A stretch of 64,000 nt of DNA. It comes from Janthinobacterium sp. CG3 (lineage in GTDB: Bacteria > Pseudomonadota > Gammaproteobacteria > Burkholderiales > Burkholderiaceae_D). How positions within the stretch are numbered: the first letter of the stretch is position 1; each line of letters starts with the position of its first letter. The translations under genes and the position numbers were made by a program. The notes beneath the pieces are model-generated. The model had not been told where the DNA came from, did not search any database, and saw only the letters and a program-made list of their open reading frames with translations. This document shows, one piece after another, positions 1 through 9,366 of this stretch. Location: positions 1,986,702-2,050,701 of the forward strand of contig NZ_KB467824.1 in NCBI RefSeq assembly GCF_000344615.1, written 5' to 3'.

Positions 1-492
1 ATCTCCACCTCGCTGCAACACGCCGAGCGCAACCAGGGCCGCGCCGCCGTCATGTACCTCGACCTGGACGGCTTCAAGGCGATCAACGACACCTACGGCC
101 ACGCCTACGGCGACGAGATCCTGAAAATGGTGGCCAAGCGCCTGGTCGGTTCGTCGCGCAAGGAAGACACGGTGGCGCGCATCGGCGGCGACGAGTTCGT
201 TATCGTGCTCGGTTCGCTGTCGGGCCTGGGCGACGCCAGCGAACCGGCCTCTAAGCTCGTTGAAATCGTCTCCGAACCTTACTTCATCAACGACTTGACG
301 CTGAAATTGTCGACCAGCATAGGCATCAGCGTCTACCCGGACGACGCCGACAACGTCGAGGCGCTGATCAACATGGCCGACAGTGCGCTGTACGAAGCCA
401 AACGGGCCGGCAAGAACCGCTTTTGCTGCACCCCGCCGGGCGCCGGACCGGGCCCGAAGAACGTGCCGAGCGCAGTGCCGTCGGTCGCCTGA
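1..492 (+). CDS. GGDEF-domain diguanylate cyclase, C-terminal part (cut by window edge)
   Basis: The reading frame is open from base 1, so this is the last 163 codons of a longer gene. It contains most of a GGDEF domain: the Mg-binding region DLDGFKAINDTYGHAYGDE, the active-site motif as ARIGGDEFVIVL, and the usual closing stretch ADSALYEAKRAGKNRF. An intact GGDEF motif predicts synthesis of cyclic di-GMP from two GTP in the cytoplasm. The final 20 or so residues are a Pro/Ala/Gly-rich tail outside the domain. Sensor domains upstream are not visible. No EAL domain follows the GGDEF domain, so unless one lies upstream the protein should be a cyclase only. A palindromic repeat follows the stop codon. 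Confidence 0.9.
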   Translation: MSTSLQHAERNQGRAAVMYLDLDGFKAINDTYGHAYGDEILKMVAKRLVGSSRKEDTVARIGGDEFVIVLGSLSGLGDASEPASKLVEIVSEPYFINDLTLKLSTSIGISVYPDDADNVEALINMADSALYEAKRAGKNRFCCTPPGAGPGPKNVPSAVPSVA

Positions 493-529
493 GGATGGCC
501 CAAGCGCGACGTGCTGGCTTTGCGCCAAC

Positions 530-571
530 ATTGTCGGGTTACGCGCGCGCTGCGCGCTAACCCGGCCCGCC
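530..571. repeat. Dispersed palindromic repeat, copy 1 (short form)
   Basis: The segment begins TTGTCGGGTTACGC and closes GCGCGCTAACCCGG, so GGGTTA and TAACCC form the outer arms of a GC-rich hairpin between two convergent genes. The core is shared with copies at 6450-6538 and, more diverged, 25600-25707. It may also serve as a transcription stop. Confidence 0.6.
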
Positions 572-583
572 CATACCTCCCCG

Positions 584-1180
<597 letters not shown>

Positions 1181-1330
1181 TCAGCGCTTTTGACATTGGC
1201 AAACGCTATTGATATGATGGGCCGGCTTCTTTAAAGCAATTTTCCTTGCGCAAGCGGGGATGCATAGGCAGGCGAATTGTCGGGGTGCCCGCGGCTTACG
1301 CGCCGCCCCGCTTCCAGCAACAAATCCGGG

Positions 1331-2989
1331 ATGCGTTCCGCACATTCGCAGTACAGAGACCACGTGCTTAAAATCGACAAGCCCAAAATTCTGGTGGTCA
1401 ACGACGACGCCAACAGCCTGTTCGCCCTCACCAGCTTGCTGGCGCAGTGGGCCGAGCAGGAACATTACGAAGTCATGGCGGCTCGTTCGGGCGAGGAGGG
1501 CCTGCGCCAGGTGCTGCTGCACGACTTCGCGGTGATCCTGCTCGACGTCAACATGCCCGGCATGGACGGATTTGAAACGGCCGAGGCGATCCACCAGCGG
1601 GCGCGCTCGGCGAACATCCCGATTATTTTCGTGACGGCCTTTCTGGCCGATGAAATCGACCGTTTAAAAGCCTACCAGAAAGGCGCCGTCGACTTCCTGT
1701 TTACGCCGGTGATTCCGCAGATCCTGTACGCCAAGGTCTCGGTGTTCGTCGCGCTGGCCAGCAAGAACGAACAACTGCGCCAGCAGGCCCAAAAATTGAG
1801 CCAGCGCAGCACCGAGCTGATCGCCACCAACAAGCGCCTGACCCGCGAAATCGAGGAACGCCAGGCGGCCGAGCAGCAAAACCACGCCAAGGACGAATTC
1901 CTCGCCATGCTGGGACACGAGCTGCGCAATCCGCTCAGCGCCATCAGCAGCGCCGCCGCCCTCATCGGCCTGCCCGGCGTCTCGGTTGACGGCGTGGCCC
2001 GCGCTCGCACCATCATCATGCGCCAGAGCCGGCACCTGGGGCGCATCGTCGACGACCTGCTCGACCTGAGCCGGGCCATGTCGGGCAAGATCCTGCTGAG
2101 CCGGCAGGCGCTCGACCTGGCGGCGCTGGTGGCGAGCTGCGTCGACACCTTCCGCGCCACCGGCCGCCTGGCCCAGTATACGCTGGCGCTGGAGGCGGCG
2201 CCGGGCTGGATTGACGGCGACGCCACCCGCATCGAACAAATCGTCAGCAACCTGGTCGACAACGCGTTGAAATACACCGCGCCCGGCGGCAACGTCGCCG
2301 TGACGCTGGGCGCCGAGGGCCGCGAACTGGTGTTGACGGTACGCGATTCCGGCGTCGGCATACCGGCCGAGCTGCTGCCGCACGTGTTCGACGTCTTCGT
2401 CCAAGGCACCAGTACCATCGACCGCGCCCAGGGCGGGTTGGGCATCGGCCTGGCGCTGGTGCGCCGCCTAACCGAACTGCACGGCGGCAGCGTCGGCGCC
2501 CGCAGCGACGGCCCGGGCCGCGGCAGTACCTTCACGATCCGCCTGCCGGCCGTGGCGCGGCCGCAGGCGCAGGCCGCGGCGGCCGCCGTCGCCGGCGACG
2601 ACGCGCTCGACCTGCCGAGCATTTTGCTCATCGAGGACAACGAGGACGGCCGGGAGGTCATGGCGATGATGCTGTCCTGCCACGGTTACCCGGTGCGCCA
2701 CGCCGCCGACGGCCTGCTCGGCCTGCAGGCGGCGGCCGAATTCCTGCCCGAGCTGGCGCTGGTCGACATCGGCCTGCCCGGCATCGACGGCTACGAAGTG
2801 GCGCGGCGCCTGCGCGCCGACCCGCGCACGCGCGACATGAAACTGATCGCGCTGACCGGCTACGGCCTGGCCGAGGATAAGCGCCGCGTGCTCGAGGCCG
2901 GCTTCGACCTGCATCTGGTGAAACCGGTCGACATCGACCACTTGCTCAGCGCCATACAGGGTTGCGTCCACGCCGGCGCCACGCCATAG
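1331..2989 (+). CDS. Hybrid sensor histidine kinase/response regulator (REC-HisKA-HATPase-REC)
   Basis: This 552-aa soluble two-component protein has four domains. A receiver occupies about residues 15-130 (phospho-acceptor D72 in LLDVNMPGMDG). A coiled linker leads to HisKA (H196 in LGHELRNPLS), then a HATPase_c domain (N-box NLVDNALKYT, DSGVGIP, GLGIGLALV). A second receiver at about 435-550 has D479 in LVDIGLPGIDG and a Lys in VKPVD. It would autophosphorylate and relay phosphate between its receivers. In the first receiver the conserved beta-5 Lys is replaced by Thr (T125, LFTPV). The start is uncertain: ATG 1331 has a poor ribosome site, a GTG at 1364 follows GAGA, and an in-frame TTG lies at 1277. 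An intrinsic terminator follows. Confidence 0.9.
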   Translation: MRSAHSQYRDHVLKIDKPKILVVNDDANSLFALTSLLAQWAEQEHYEVMAARSGEEGLRQVLLHDFAVILLDVNMPGMDGFETAEAIHQRARSANIPIIFVTAFLADEIDRLKAYQKGAVDFLFTPVIPQILYAKVSVFVALASKNEQLRQQAQKLSQRSTELIATNKRLTREIEERQAAEQQNHAKDEFLAMLGHELRNPLSAISSAAALIGLPGVSVDGVARARTIIMRQSRHLGRIVDDLLDLSRAMSGKILLSRQALDLAALVASCVDTFRATGRLAQYTLALEAAPGWIDGDATRIEQIVSNLVDNALKYTAPGGNVAVTLGAEGRELVLTVRDSGVGIPAELLPHVFDVFVQGTSTIDRAQGGLGIGLALVRRLTELHGGSVGARSDGPGRGSTFTIRLPAVARPQAQAAAAAVAGDDALDLPSILLIEDNEDGREVMAMMLSCHGYPVRHAADGLLGLQAAAEFLPELALVDIGLPGIDGYEVARRLRADPRTRDMKLIALTGYGLAEDKRRVLEAGFDLHLVKPVDIDHLLSAIQGCVHAGATP

Positions 2990-2991
2990 CG

Positions 2992-3019
2992 CGCCGGCCG
3001 TCGCGCCCGGCGATTTTTC
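2992..3019 (+). terminator. Rho-independent terminator after the hybrid kinase
   Basis: CGCCGG (2992-2997) pairs with CCGGCG (3007-3012) across a 9-nt loop and is followed at once by ATTTTTC. It sits 3 nt past the stop codon and isolates the hybrid kinase from the FIST operon. Confidence 0.65.
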
Positions 3020-3095
3020 TGATCCAGCGCCGCTAATCTGCGATAATCATTACCACAAAGCACGACCATTATTCCACTCACCAGGGGAAAGCAGT

Positions 3096-4262
3096 ATGCG
3101 TGCGAAATCGGCCAGCACCACCATCGTCGACGCCTACCGCGCCGCCTTGTTCCTCGGGCAATCGCTGGCCGAGGTCGATCCCGAAATCGTCTTCCTGTTT
3201 GTCACCGTCCACTACCACAACTGGGACGAATTCATGGACGGGCTGCGCGACGGCTTGGACAACCCGGCGGTGCGCGTCATCGGCGCCAGCGGCGACGGCG
3301 TCCACGAACTGGGCCACAGCGGCGACATCGGCGCCGCCGCCGTCGCCCTGAACTCAGGCGGCAAGGTGCGCTGGCACGTCGAAACGGGCGAGCGCGTCGG
3401 CGCCGACCCCGAGGGTGCGGTGCGGCGCGCGCTGGCCAAGCTGGCGGCGCGCCTGGAGGGGCGCGCGCCGGCCTTTTACTTCCTGTTGTCCGACTTCAAT
3501 ACCGACGCCAGCCGCATTGAAACCGTGATCCGCGACGAGGTCGCCGTGCCGGTGGTGGGCGGCATGGCCGCCGACGACAACGACAAGATGGAGTACTGCT
3601 GCCTGTTTGCCGACGGCGCGCTGGCGCCGGACTCGGTGGTCATGCTGGCCGTTGACGGCCCGCTGGCGTTTCAAATCCATGTGGGCAACACCATCGCGGC
3701 GGTCGGCGCCCCCGGCAGGATCGACGAGGCGGCCGGCAAATTGCTCAGCCGCATAGCCGGGGTCGACGCGGCCCGCTTCGTCGAACGCGAAACCGGCAAG
3801 CCCTTCCTGCGCTCGGACCAGGGCGCCATCACGCTGACGATCCTGGACGGCGGCCGCGGCGGAGAACGCAAGCTGCGCAGCATCGCCCAAAACTCGCGCG
3901 CCGAAAACGGCGCCCTCACCTTGCACGGCGGCATAGAACCCGGCGAGACGGTGCAGGTTTGCCTGGCCAACCCGGCGCAACTGGTGGCCGAGGTGCACGC
4001 CATCGCCGCCGCCGCGGCCGCCACCGGCTTCGCGCCGTCGGCCGCGCTCGTGGTCAGCTGCGCCGGGCGCAAACTGCTGCTCGGCGGCGACACCGCTTTC
4101 GAGGTCCAGGCCGTCGCCGAACGCTTCCCCGGCCTGCCCATCGCCGGCTTCCCCTCGTTCGGCGAAATCGGCCCGCTGTTTCACGAAGGAAAATATACCC
4201 GCAACCTGCTCCACAATATGACGTATGTCCTCCTCTTGCTAGGCAACGCCGATGGCCCTTAG
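3096..4262 (+). CDS. FIST N/C domain sensory protein
   Basis: This 388-aa protein matches the FIST family (F-box and intracellular signal transduction), a ligand-sensing module proposed to bind small molecules such as amino acids. The N-terminal FIST_N part carries IGASGDGVHELG and VVGGMAADD; the C-terminal FIST_C part carries VVSCAGRKLLLG and AGFPSFGEIGP, which are typical of the family. There is no signal peptide or membrane segment, so it should act in the cytoplasm. A strong ribosome site (AGGGGAAA) precedes the ATG. Its last 11 bases overlap the start of the next histidine kinase gene in another frame, so the two are translationally coupled and probably form a sensor-kinase pair. The ligand is unknown. 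Confidence 0.88.
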   Translation: MRAKSASTTIVDAYRAALFLGQSLAEVDPEIVFLFVTVHYHNWDEFMDGLRDGLDNPAVRVIGASGDGVHELGHSGDIGAAAVALNSGGKVRWHVETGERVGADPEGAVRRALAKLAARLEGRAPAFYFLLSDFNTDASRIETVIRDEVAVPVVGGMAADDNDKMEYCCLFADGALAPDSVVMLAVDGPLAFQIHVGNTIAAVGAPGRIDEAAGKLLSRIAGVDAARFVERETGKPFLRSDQGAITLTILDGGRGGERKLRSIAQNSRAENGALTLHGGIEPGETVQVCLANPAQLVAEVHAIAAAAAATGFAPSAALVVSCAGRKLLLGGDTAFEVQAVAERFPGLPIAGFPSFGEIGPLFHEGKYTRNLLHNMTYVLLLLGNADGP

Positions 4263-5616
4263 CACGGTCGCTTTGCTGACGACGCTGGAACTGGTGCCGG
4301 CCGGCTTCACGCGCCTGGCGCCGAGCAAGCGCGACCTGCTGTCCAGGCCGGTCGTGCTGCTGGTCGACGACCTTGCGGCCGTGCGCGCCCTGCTGCCCGA
4401 TTACGCCCAGCGTTTGCAGGGCGTCGTCATGACCGTTGGCGCGCCGGCGCAGCTGGAACAACTGTCGGCCAGCCTGTGGCACATAACGGTCGAACCGGCC
4501 AGCGTGGATTTCGTCGGCGTGCTGGCGCCCGGCTGGCTGGCCGCCATCGCCGGCGCCGACGACGCCAGACAAAAGCTGTTCGCCGCCGAGTCCAGAAGCG
4601 AGCGCGCGGCGCGGCAACTGCAGGTGACCCGGCGCGACTACAACGACCTGACCACCCGACTGCTGGCCCAGGTGCGCGACCTGACCGCCACCGAAAACGA
4701 GTTGAGCAAGCTGAACCAATACCTGGAGTCGCGCGTGCTGGAGCGCACCACCGATTTGGCGCAGGCCAACAGCAACCTGTCGCGCGCGCTCGACGACTTG
4801 AAAGTGACGCAGAAGGAGCTGGTGCGCACCGCCCAGTTGGCCGGGCTGGGCTCGCTGGTGGCCGGCATCGCCCACGAGCTCAACACGCCAATCGGCAACG
4901 CCCTGACGGTCGCCACCTCACTGGCGCACGAGGCGCGCCAGTTGAAGACCCGGCACGCCGGGGGCCAGCTCAGACGCAGCATGCTGGACCAGTATTTGCT
5001 GGACGCCGAACATATCGGCGAAATTTTGGAGCGCAACCTGTTGCGCGCCGCCGACATCATCGGCCACTTCAAGCAGATCGCCATCGACGGCGTCAGCGAG
5101 CAGCGGCGCCGCTTCAACCTGAGCGAACTGGTGGCGGACACCATGTCGGTGCTGGCGCCGCAGCTGCGCAATTCGCCCTATCGCCTGGCGCTGGAGGTAG
5201 CGCCGTCGATTGACATGGAAAGCTATCCGCGCGCCATCAGCCAGGTGTTGACCAACTTCATCAACAACGCGCTGATGCACGGCTTCGAAGGGCGCGCCGA
5301 GGGGCTCATGACGCTGCGCGCCGCCGGCGACGACGTCGACGGCGTCACGTTGTCGTTCAGCGACGACGGCAACGGCATCGACCCGGACAAGGTCGGCCAC
5401 ATCTTCGAACCCTTCTTCACCACCAAATTCGGCCGGGGCGGCTCCGGCCTCGGGCTGTACATCAGCTACAACCAGGTGCACCAATTACTCGGCGGAAAGG
5501 TCGACGTCAGCACGGCGCCCGGCCGCGGCACCTGTTTTACGCTGACGCTGCCGCGCGTGGCGCCGGCGCGCAATGGCCCGGCGCCGGGCGGCGACCGCGA
5601 AGCGGACCCGGACTAG
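4252..5616 (+). CDS. Soluble sensor histidine kinase paired with FIST protein
   Basis: The protein is 454 aa with no membrane segments. Residues 1-105 form an N-terminal region without a family I recognise. Residues about 105-190 are coiled coil ending in ESRVLERTTDLAQANSNL. HisKA follows (H208 in GIAHELNTPIGN) and HATPase_c completes it (NFINNALMHGF, DDGNGIDPD, GGSGLGLYI). The HELNTPIGN variant is typical of kinases that act with FIST or periplasmic sensors. With no transmembrane part, its input presumably comes from the overlapping upstream FIST protein. No response regulator gene is adjacent, so the output partner is unknown. A hairpin terminator follows. Confidence 0.9.
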   Translation: MALSTVALLTTLELVPAGFTRLAPSKRDLLSRPVVLLVDDLAAVRALLPDYAQRLQGVVMTVGAPAQLEQLSASLWHITVEPASVDFVGVLAPGWLAAIAGADDARQKLFAAESRSERAARQLQVTRRDYNDLTTRLLAQVRDLTATENELSKLNQYLESRVLERTTDLAQANSNLSRALDDLKVTQKELVRTAQLAGLGSLVAGIAHELNTPIGNALTVATSLAHEARQLKTRHAGGQLRRSMLDQYLLDAEHIGEILERNLLRAADIIGHFKQIAIDGVSEQRRRFNLSELVADTMSVLAPQLRNSPYRLALEVAPSIDMESYPRAISQVLTNFINNALMHGFEGRAEGLMTLRAAGDDVDGVTLSFSDDGNGIDPDKVGHIFEPFFTTKFGRGGSGLGLYISYNQVHQLLGGKVDVSTAPGRGTCFTLTLPRVAPARNGPAPGGDREADPD

Positions 5617-5633
5617 GCCGAGCGCCACGACGC

Positions 5634-5662
5634 GGCGCACGCCCGCGGTGCGCCAAACTTTT
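5634..5662 (+). terminator. Hairpin terminator after FIST-kinase operon
   Basis: GGCGCAC (5634-5640) and GTGCGCC (5648-5654) form a 7-bp stem with a 7-nt loop, followed by AAACTTTT. It ends the two-gene FIST operon before the next kinase. Confidence 0.5.
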
Positions 5663-5715
5663 CCCACCTCATGTATTATCCGAAGGTAAATACACTTCCA
5701 CTTTCACGGCCACCT

Positions 5716-6429
5716 ATGTCCGCACAGCCCAAACAACAAGCATTTGCCGAATCGTCACAGGTGGACGCGCTGCGTGCGGCCGACCTGAGCGAATTGCTCG
5801 GCCACGTCAACACCAGTTGGGACAACGAACGGCGCAACCTGTCGCGCCAGTTGCACGACAGCCTGGGATCGTCGCTGACGGCGCTGACCATGCACCTGTC
5901 GCTGCTGACGCAACAAATGCCGCAGGAGCGCCCGCTGCTCGACCGCGCCGCGCAGATGAAACAACTGCTGCTGAACATCATCGAAACCAACCGCCAGATG
6001 CAGATGAAGTTGTGGAACGACAAACTGGAGTTCCTGGGCGTCAACGTGGCGTTGAGCGAACTGGCGGCGCAGTTTGGCGAACAGCACCAGATCGCCGTGC
6101 GCTGCAGCCTGCCGGAAGAGGAATTGTCCTGTCCGCGCGGCCACGGCGTGGCCATGCTACGCACGCTCGAAGAAGCGCTGAGCAACATCGTCGCGCACGC
6201 CCGGGCAAGCGAAGTCGACATCATCGTCGACGACAACGACGAAGCCTTGATGCTGACGGTAAAGGACAATGGCATCGGCCTGCAGGACGGCCCGGCGACG
6301 CAACTGAGCAAACACGGCCTGCGCGCGGTGCGCGAGCGCGTGCAATACCTGGGCGGCTCGCTGGTGCTGGCCGCCAGCCAGGGCAGCGGCACCGTCCTGA
6401 CGGTCACGCTGCCGAAATTGGCCCAGTAA
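5716..6429 (+). CDS. NarX/DesK-type (HisKA_3) sensor histidine kinase
   Basis: This 237-aa protein is a minimal kinase. A HisKA_3 dimerisation and phospho-acceptor helix carries H47 in LSRQLHDSLGSSLTA, and a HATPase_c domain carries the N-box EEALSNIVAHA, DNGIGL and KHGLRAVRERV. Kinases of this class normally phosphorylate NarL/LuxR-type regulators, but none is encoded nearby. There is no sensor domain or membrane segment, so it may depend on another protein for input. I prefer ATG 5716; an in-frame ATG at 5671 would add 15 residues, and neither has a convincing ribosome site. It lies 100 nt past the FIST operon and behind a terminator, so it is probably a separate transcript. Confidence 0.85.
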   Translation: MSAQPKQQAFAESSQVDALRAADLSELLGHVNTSWDNERRNLSRQLHDSLGSSLTALTMHLSLLTQQMPQERPLLDRAAQMKQLLLNIIETNRQMQMKLWNDKLEFLGVNVALSELAAQFGEQHQIAVRCSLPEEELSCPRGHGVAMLRTLEEALSNIVAHARASEVDIIVDDNDEALMLTVKDNGIGLQDGPATQLSKHGLRAVRERVQYLGGSLVLAASQGSGTVLTVTLPKLAQ

Positions 6430-6449
6430 TTGCGCTGGGTTGGCGTGTC

Positions 6450-6538
6450 GTAGGTCGGATGAGCGGAACGCGCCGCTCCAGGCTAATATTGTCGGGTTAC
6501 GCCCGATGGGCTAACCCGACCCACGAAAATCGCGCTAA
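6450..6538. repeat. Dispersed palindromic repeat, copy 2
   Basis: The element starts GTAGGTCGG and has CCGACCCACG near its other end, so the outer parts are inverted copies. Inside are TCGGATGAGCG, CGCCGCTCC and TTGTCGGGTTACGC. It closes with AAATCGCGCTAA, whose last bases overlap the stop codon of the NADH dehydrogenase gene. The same blocks, in the same order, recur at 25600-25707. Confidence 0.65.
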
Positions 6539-7833
6539 TGCAGCTTGACCAGCGGCGTGGTGCGCTTGATTAAGAAGCGCGCCACCGCCAGCACGCCGGT
6601 GCGCACCGTACCCAGCACCGCCTGGTGGTGCAGCAGGTGCAGGCTGACGTACATCATGCGGGCGAAAAAACCCTCGACGAACCAGCTCAGGCCCTTCAAG
6701 GAACCCATCAACGTACCAACCGAGGTGCTGTGTCCAAACGACACCAGCGAACCGTAATCGTGGTAAACATACGGCTTTGCCTGAGCCGGCTTGCCGGCCT
6801 TCTGGCGCAAGAACGTTTCGAGCAGATAATCGGCCTGCTGGTGGGCGGCCTGGGCGCGCGGCGGCACCAGCTTGCCCTCGGCGCCGACGCAGGCGGCGCA
6901 ATCGCCCAGCGCGTAAATATTCGGAAATCCATTGACGCTGAGCATGCCATTGACTTCGATCTGGCCGGCGCGATTGGTCGGCAGGCCGAGGCCGCTTAAA
7001 AAATCCGGCGCCTTGATACCGGCTGCCCACACGCAAATGTTGGCGCGGTATTCGGTGCCACCTGCGACGCTGACCTTGCCGGCGTCGATGGCCGTCACGC
7101 GCGTGTCGGTCGCGACGGTGATGCCGCGCTCGTTGAGCAGTTTCACGGCCGCCGCCGAGACGCGCTCCGGCAGCGGCGCCAAGATGCGCGGCGCCCCTTC
7201 CAACAGTGTAATGCGGACATCCTTGACGGCATGCAGGCGGCGGAAACCGTAGCTGGCGTAGACACTGCTGGCCTCGCGCAATTCGGCGGCCAGCTCGACG
7301 CCGGTGGCGCCGCCGCCGATGATGACGATATCGACGCTGGCATCGGCCTCGGTTTCCTTGCGCAACTCGGCCATGGCCAGCAGTTTCAGCAATTTCAAGC
7401 GGAAGCGTTCGGCGTCTTCGGTCGCGTTGAGCGAAATGGTGTGTTCTTGGGCGCCCGGCACGCCGAAGTAATTCGACGTACTGCCGACGGCCAGCACCAG
7501 CGATTCATAGCCAATGCTGCGCGCCGGCATGACCTCTTCGTTCGCCTCGGTGGCGATGGCGCCGACGGCCAGCGTGCTCGCGCCGGCGTCCAGCGCCGTC
7601 AAGGCGCCGTAGACGTAGGTAAAGCCGTTATCGTGGGCCAGCATCTGGTATGACAGCCCCTCTTGATGAATGTCGAGGGTGCCGGCGGCAACCTCGTGCA
7701 GGGAAGGCTTCCAAATATGGTACAGGCGGCTGTCGACCAGCATCACCTGGCTGGGACCGAGCTTGCGCCCCAACTTGCAAGCCAGCTCCAGACCGCCCGC
7801 CCCGCCACCTACGATTACGATTTTGCTATGCAA
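6535..7833 (-). CDS. ndh: Type II NADH:quinone oxidoreductase (NDH-2)
   Basis: This 432-aa flavoprotein oxidises NADH and reduces quinone at the cytoplasmic face of the inner membrane without pumping protons. It has two dinucleotide folds: FAD-binding IVIVGGGAGGLELA at the N-terminus and NADH-binding VIIGGGATGVELAAEL near residue 170. A second FAD contact is NIYALGDCAA. The C-terminus (FFARMMYVSLHLLHHQAVLG and beyond) is the amphipathic membrane anchor usual for NDH-2. Translation starts at TTG (7831-7833) behind GGAGG with a 4-nt spacer; no ATG fits as well. It is a single gene, with a palindromic repeat at its end. Confidence 0.92.
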   Translation of the reverse strand: MHSKIVIVGGGAGGLELACKLGRKLGPSQVMLVDSRLYHIWKPSLHEVAAGTLDIHQEGLSYQMLAHDNGFTYVYGALTALDAGASTLAVGAIATEANEEVMPARSIGYESLVLAVGSTSNYFGVPGAQEHTISLNATEDAERFRLKLLKLLAMAELRKETEADASVDIVIIGGGATGVELAAELREASSVYASYGFRRLHAVKDVRITLLEGAPRILAPLPERVSAAAVKLLNERGITVATDTRVTAIDAGKVSVAGGTEYRANICVWAAGIKAPDFLSGLGLPTNRAGQIEVNGMLSVNGFPNIYALGDCAACVGAEGKLVPPRAQAAHQQADYLLETFLRQKAGKPAQAKPYVYHDYGSLVSFGHSTSVGTLMGSLKGLSWFVEGFFARMMYVSLHLLHHQAVLGTVRTGVLAVARFLIKRTTPLVKLH

Positions 7834-7885
7834 ACAACCTCCGCTATGGTGTGTTCAGACCGGCGTGGTTGGCACCCGGCCTCGC

Positions 7886-8371
7886 TTAGTCGTGACCCCT
7901 GCCATGGCCGTTGCCGTTGCCATGACCCTTGTCGTGCTTATCGTGCTTATCGCGCTTGTCGTGCTTGTCACCACGGTCGCCACGGTCGTCACGATCGTTG
8001 TAGCCACGTTCGCCGCGTCCGCCGTTATCGCCGTGCTCTTGACGATAGCGTGGCGCGTATTCATTGTTATACCAGCCATCCTGCACGAAATAAACTTGCT
8101 GGCCGCAAGCATTATACGCGCGGCAGTGCTTCGACCACTTCTTGGCATGGCCAGGCGGTACGCGCAGATAAATCGGCGCGCGCTCGACATACCGCACCGG
8201 GCGCTCGATGATCAGCGGCTGGGCGTAAATCACCGGCGGCGGCGCAATCTGGCCAATGTCGATGCGGCCATAGAAGTTCGGCTGACCGATATTGATCGAT
8301 ACACCAACGTCGGTCGCCATGGCGGCGGACGACATCACCAGCAGGCTCGCGGCAAAAAGAAGGGTTTTCAT
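7886..8371 (-). CDS. Secreted His/Asp/Gly-rich protein of unknown function
   Basis: The protein is 161 aa. MKTLLFAASLLVMSSAAMA is a signal peptide, so it is exported to the periplasm or beyond. The middle has Pro/Tyr-rich segments and VPPGHAKKWSKHCRAYNACG, with two cysteines that could form a disulfide. The last 50 or so residues are low-complexity, rich in HDK, DRG and GHG units, and could bind metal ions. The ATG at 8371 follows AAAGAG. It lies just downstream of the copper operon on the same strand with a 155-nt gap, so a link to metal stress is possible but unproven. I recognise no catalytic family. Confidence 0.75.
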   Translation of the reverse strand: MKTLLFAASLLVMSSAAMATDVGVSINIGQPNFYGRIDIGQIAPPPVIYAQPLIIERPVRYVERAPIYLRVPPGHAKKWSKHCRAYNACGQQVYFVQDGWYNNEYAPRYRQEHGDNGGRGERGYNDRDDRGDRGDKHDKRDKHDKHDKGHGNGNGHGRGHD

Positions 8372-8526
8372 GATGGCTCTTTCATCTAGTAAAAACGTCC
8401 TGCGCCAAACATCGCGGCAAGACTGGGTGGCTGGGGCGGTTGCCCTTGACTGCCTAGACGCAATTCTACTATCCCACGCGCAACCCTTCTGTTCGGTAAG
8501 GCACATAGGCGTCTTCGCTGCCAATC

Positions 8527-9297
8527 TCACCACAGCCGCGCCAGGGGAAACACCACACCTCCGAATAGCGACCAACGCGGCGACGCCGGGCTCAAGCCGC
8601 GCGCAAGGCCGGCATCGAAGACCAACGACTTGCTCGGGCTATAGAAGGTGGCCAGCAACAGTTGCGCGGTGTGCCCCTCGCCGCGTCGCTGGGTACGGGC
8701 CAGCTCGGCGGTTGCGCCCCATTTGTCGTCTAACGCAGTCGAAAACGAAGCCGATTCGCCGTTCTGCACGCGGCCCGCGCCCGCTTCATGGTCGCCCAAG
8801 GCCGTCAGGTTCAAGTTCAGGTCCATGTGCACGACGGCGGCGTCCTTGCTGAAAATGCCGTTCAGGGTGTAATCGTTTTCGCCGCTGCCGATGGACGACT
8901 TCGCCGTGGCCGCCTTGGCGCCCAGCTCGAGGCCGAAGGCGGTGGCGTCGTCGACAAGGAAGGCGCGCTTCAGCACCAGCGCGGTGTCGCCGAGGCCGTA
9001 CGCCCGCTGGCCCGCCGCATCGCGCGACGACACCTGCGCCTCCCCGCCCAGCAATATGCCCCACTGCTCGCTGAAGGCCAGCTTGAGCGTGTAGGGAATG
9101 CTGTTGCGCCGCGCGCCGTCGCCCCGTTGGCTCAAGCCGCCCAGCTCAAGCTCTAACTGTCCGGGCCGCGGCAACTGCGCCGGACTCGACACCGAGGGCC
9201 GGTAGGGGCTGACGCCGCCCTCGTCCTGGGCTTGCGCCTGCGATGGCGTGGCCAGCGCCGCCAGCGCCAACATTGCCAACAATTTCACTGTGCTCAT
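8527..9297 (-). CDS. Outer-membrane beta-barrel protein at end of copper operon
   Basis: This 256-aa protein begins with a signal peptide (MSTVKLLAMLALAALATPSQAQA). Beyond it are alternating hydrophobic/polar strands such as LELELGGLSQRG, WGILLGGEAQV and LLLATFYS, the pattern of a beta-barrel. It resembles the MetA-pathway/transporter-like outer-membrane family (Phenol_MetA_deg type), which is poorly characterised. GGAGATGCC precedes the ATG. It is 69 nt past the CusF-like gene on the same strand, so it is probably the last cistron of the copper operon and could help metal leave the cell. It ends in Trp rather than the usual Phe. Confidence 0.65.
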   Translation of the reverse strand: MSTVKLLAMLALAALATPSQAQAQDEGGVSPYRPSVSSPAQLPRPGQLELELGGLSQRGDGARRNSIPYTLKLAFSEQWGILLGGEAQVSSRDAAGQRAYGLGDTALVLKRAFLVDDATAFGLELGAKAATAKSSIGSGENDYTLNGIFSKDAAVVHMDLNLNLTALGDHEAGAGRVQNGESASFSTALDDKWGATAELARTQRRGEGHTAQLLLATFYSPSKSLVFDAGLARGLSPASPRWSLFGGVVFPLARLW

Positions 9298-9366
9298 GGC
9301 ATCTCCGTTTACGGCGCACTCGCCACCGACAGGCTACCACTTCGCAGTAGTTGCGACAAACCAAAG

